Assembly: GCF_007559335.1 (NCBI RefSeq)
Contig: NZ_VMBG01000004.1
Location: forward strand, 90,241 to 154,240
Length of the DNA stretch: 64,000 nucleotides
Reading direction: 5' to 3'
Source of the DNA: Rariglobus hedericola
Lineage (GTDB): Bacteria > Verrucomicrobiota > Verrucomicrobiia > Opitutales > Opitutaceae
In this document: positions 63,969 through 64,000 of the stretch, in pieces
How the letters are laid out: each line of letters opens with the position of its first letter
How positions within the stretch are numbered: the stretch's first letter is position 1
The notes under the pieces: generated by a model
Told to the model about the DNA's origin: nothing
Databases searched by the model: none
What the model saw: only the letters and a program-made list of their open reading frames with translations
Position numbers and translations under genes: made by a program

Positions 63969-64000
63969 TCCGTTTCTTCTTCGATTACATACGAAATAGT

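Larger units (their letters stand above)
57199..64000 (-). mobile_element. Chromosomal integron cassette array (continues past the window)
   Basis: Sixteen attC-type sites of about 60-103 bases separate short cassettes. All genes lie on the minus strand; each start codon follows a GTTRRRY-like core (minus strand) by only a few bases, and each gene end is close to the next inverse core. Composition is visibly AT-richer than the chromosome. Reading direction is right to left, so the attI site and integrase gene should lie beyond position 64000. No integrase is in the window. Confidence 0.93.

Overview
The window is one continuous stretch of a GC-rich bacterial chromosome, with an AT-richer integron cassette array at its right end. 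The gene content points to the Verrucomicrobia, probably an Opitutaceae-like organism. The pointers are a very large GreA-family protein of the kind known from the PVC group, a type II glutamine synthetase, an alternative complex III operon and many transglutaminase/DUF2126 genes. This placement is inference from gene content; there is no rRNA or tRNA gene in the window.

Layout. 1-5.2 kb: the 3' part of a GH13 pullulanase-type gene, then gap-pgk-tpiA, separated by unusual palindromic spacers. 5.2-7.6 kb: a sugar-type solute-binding protein and a TPR-like protein (minus strand). 7.7-10.3 kb: pyrH-frr-proB. 10.2-12.3 kb: two divergent transglutaminases. 12.3-17.1 kb: hflX, dnaX with an apparent frameshift into a tau-like tail, a GGCT-like gene and a PP2C phosphatase/mini-kinase pair. 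17.2-28.3 kb: glnII behind a sigma-54-like promoter, rpmB, a COG1565 methyltransferase, ctpA-tsaD, long greA, exported msrB-msrA, rsmB and an MFS transporter. 28.4-45.3 kb: a CHASE hybrid kinase, glyA, LMW phosphatase, purD, a LOG-like fusion, an FKBP isomerase, a glycosyltransferase, a transglutaminase-DUF2126 pair, aroK-queG and a thioesterase.

45.5-57.1 kb is one tightly packed respiratory operon: alternative complex III (actABCDEF), a small membrane protein, a CcoN-like protein, a CcoO-like cytochrome c and a third membrane-anchored cytochrome c. The CcoN-like protein keeps the fold signature of a cbb3 oxidase subunit I but has lost every histidine that would bind heme b, heme b3 or CuB. 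The operon therefore appears to encode a quinol-oxidising complex wired to a catalytically dead oxidase scaffold carrying cytochromes, not a working terminal oxidase.

57.2-64.0 kb is a chromosomal integron cassette array with 16 recognisable attC sites, 15 whole cassettes and one cut by the window edge. All cassette genes lie on the minus strand, each starting a few bases after an attC core site, so the integrase gene should lie beyond the right edge. Core-site variants track cassettes and not attC sites, as expected for cleavage at G|TT. One attC carries four compensatory base-pair changes, one is internally deleted, and three cassettes are an ORF-less family sharing a conserved hairpin. Most cassette proteins are small and exported, lipidated or membrane-spanning.
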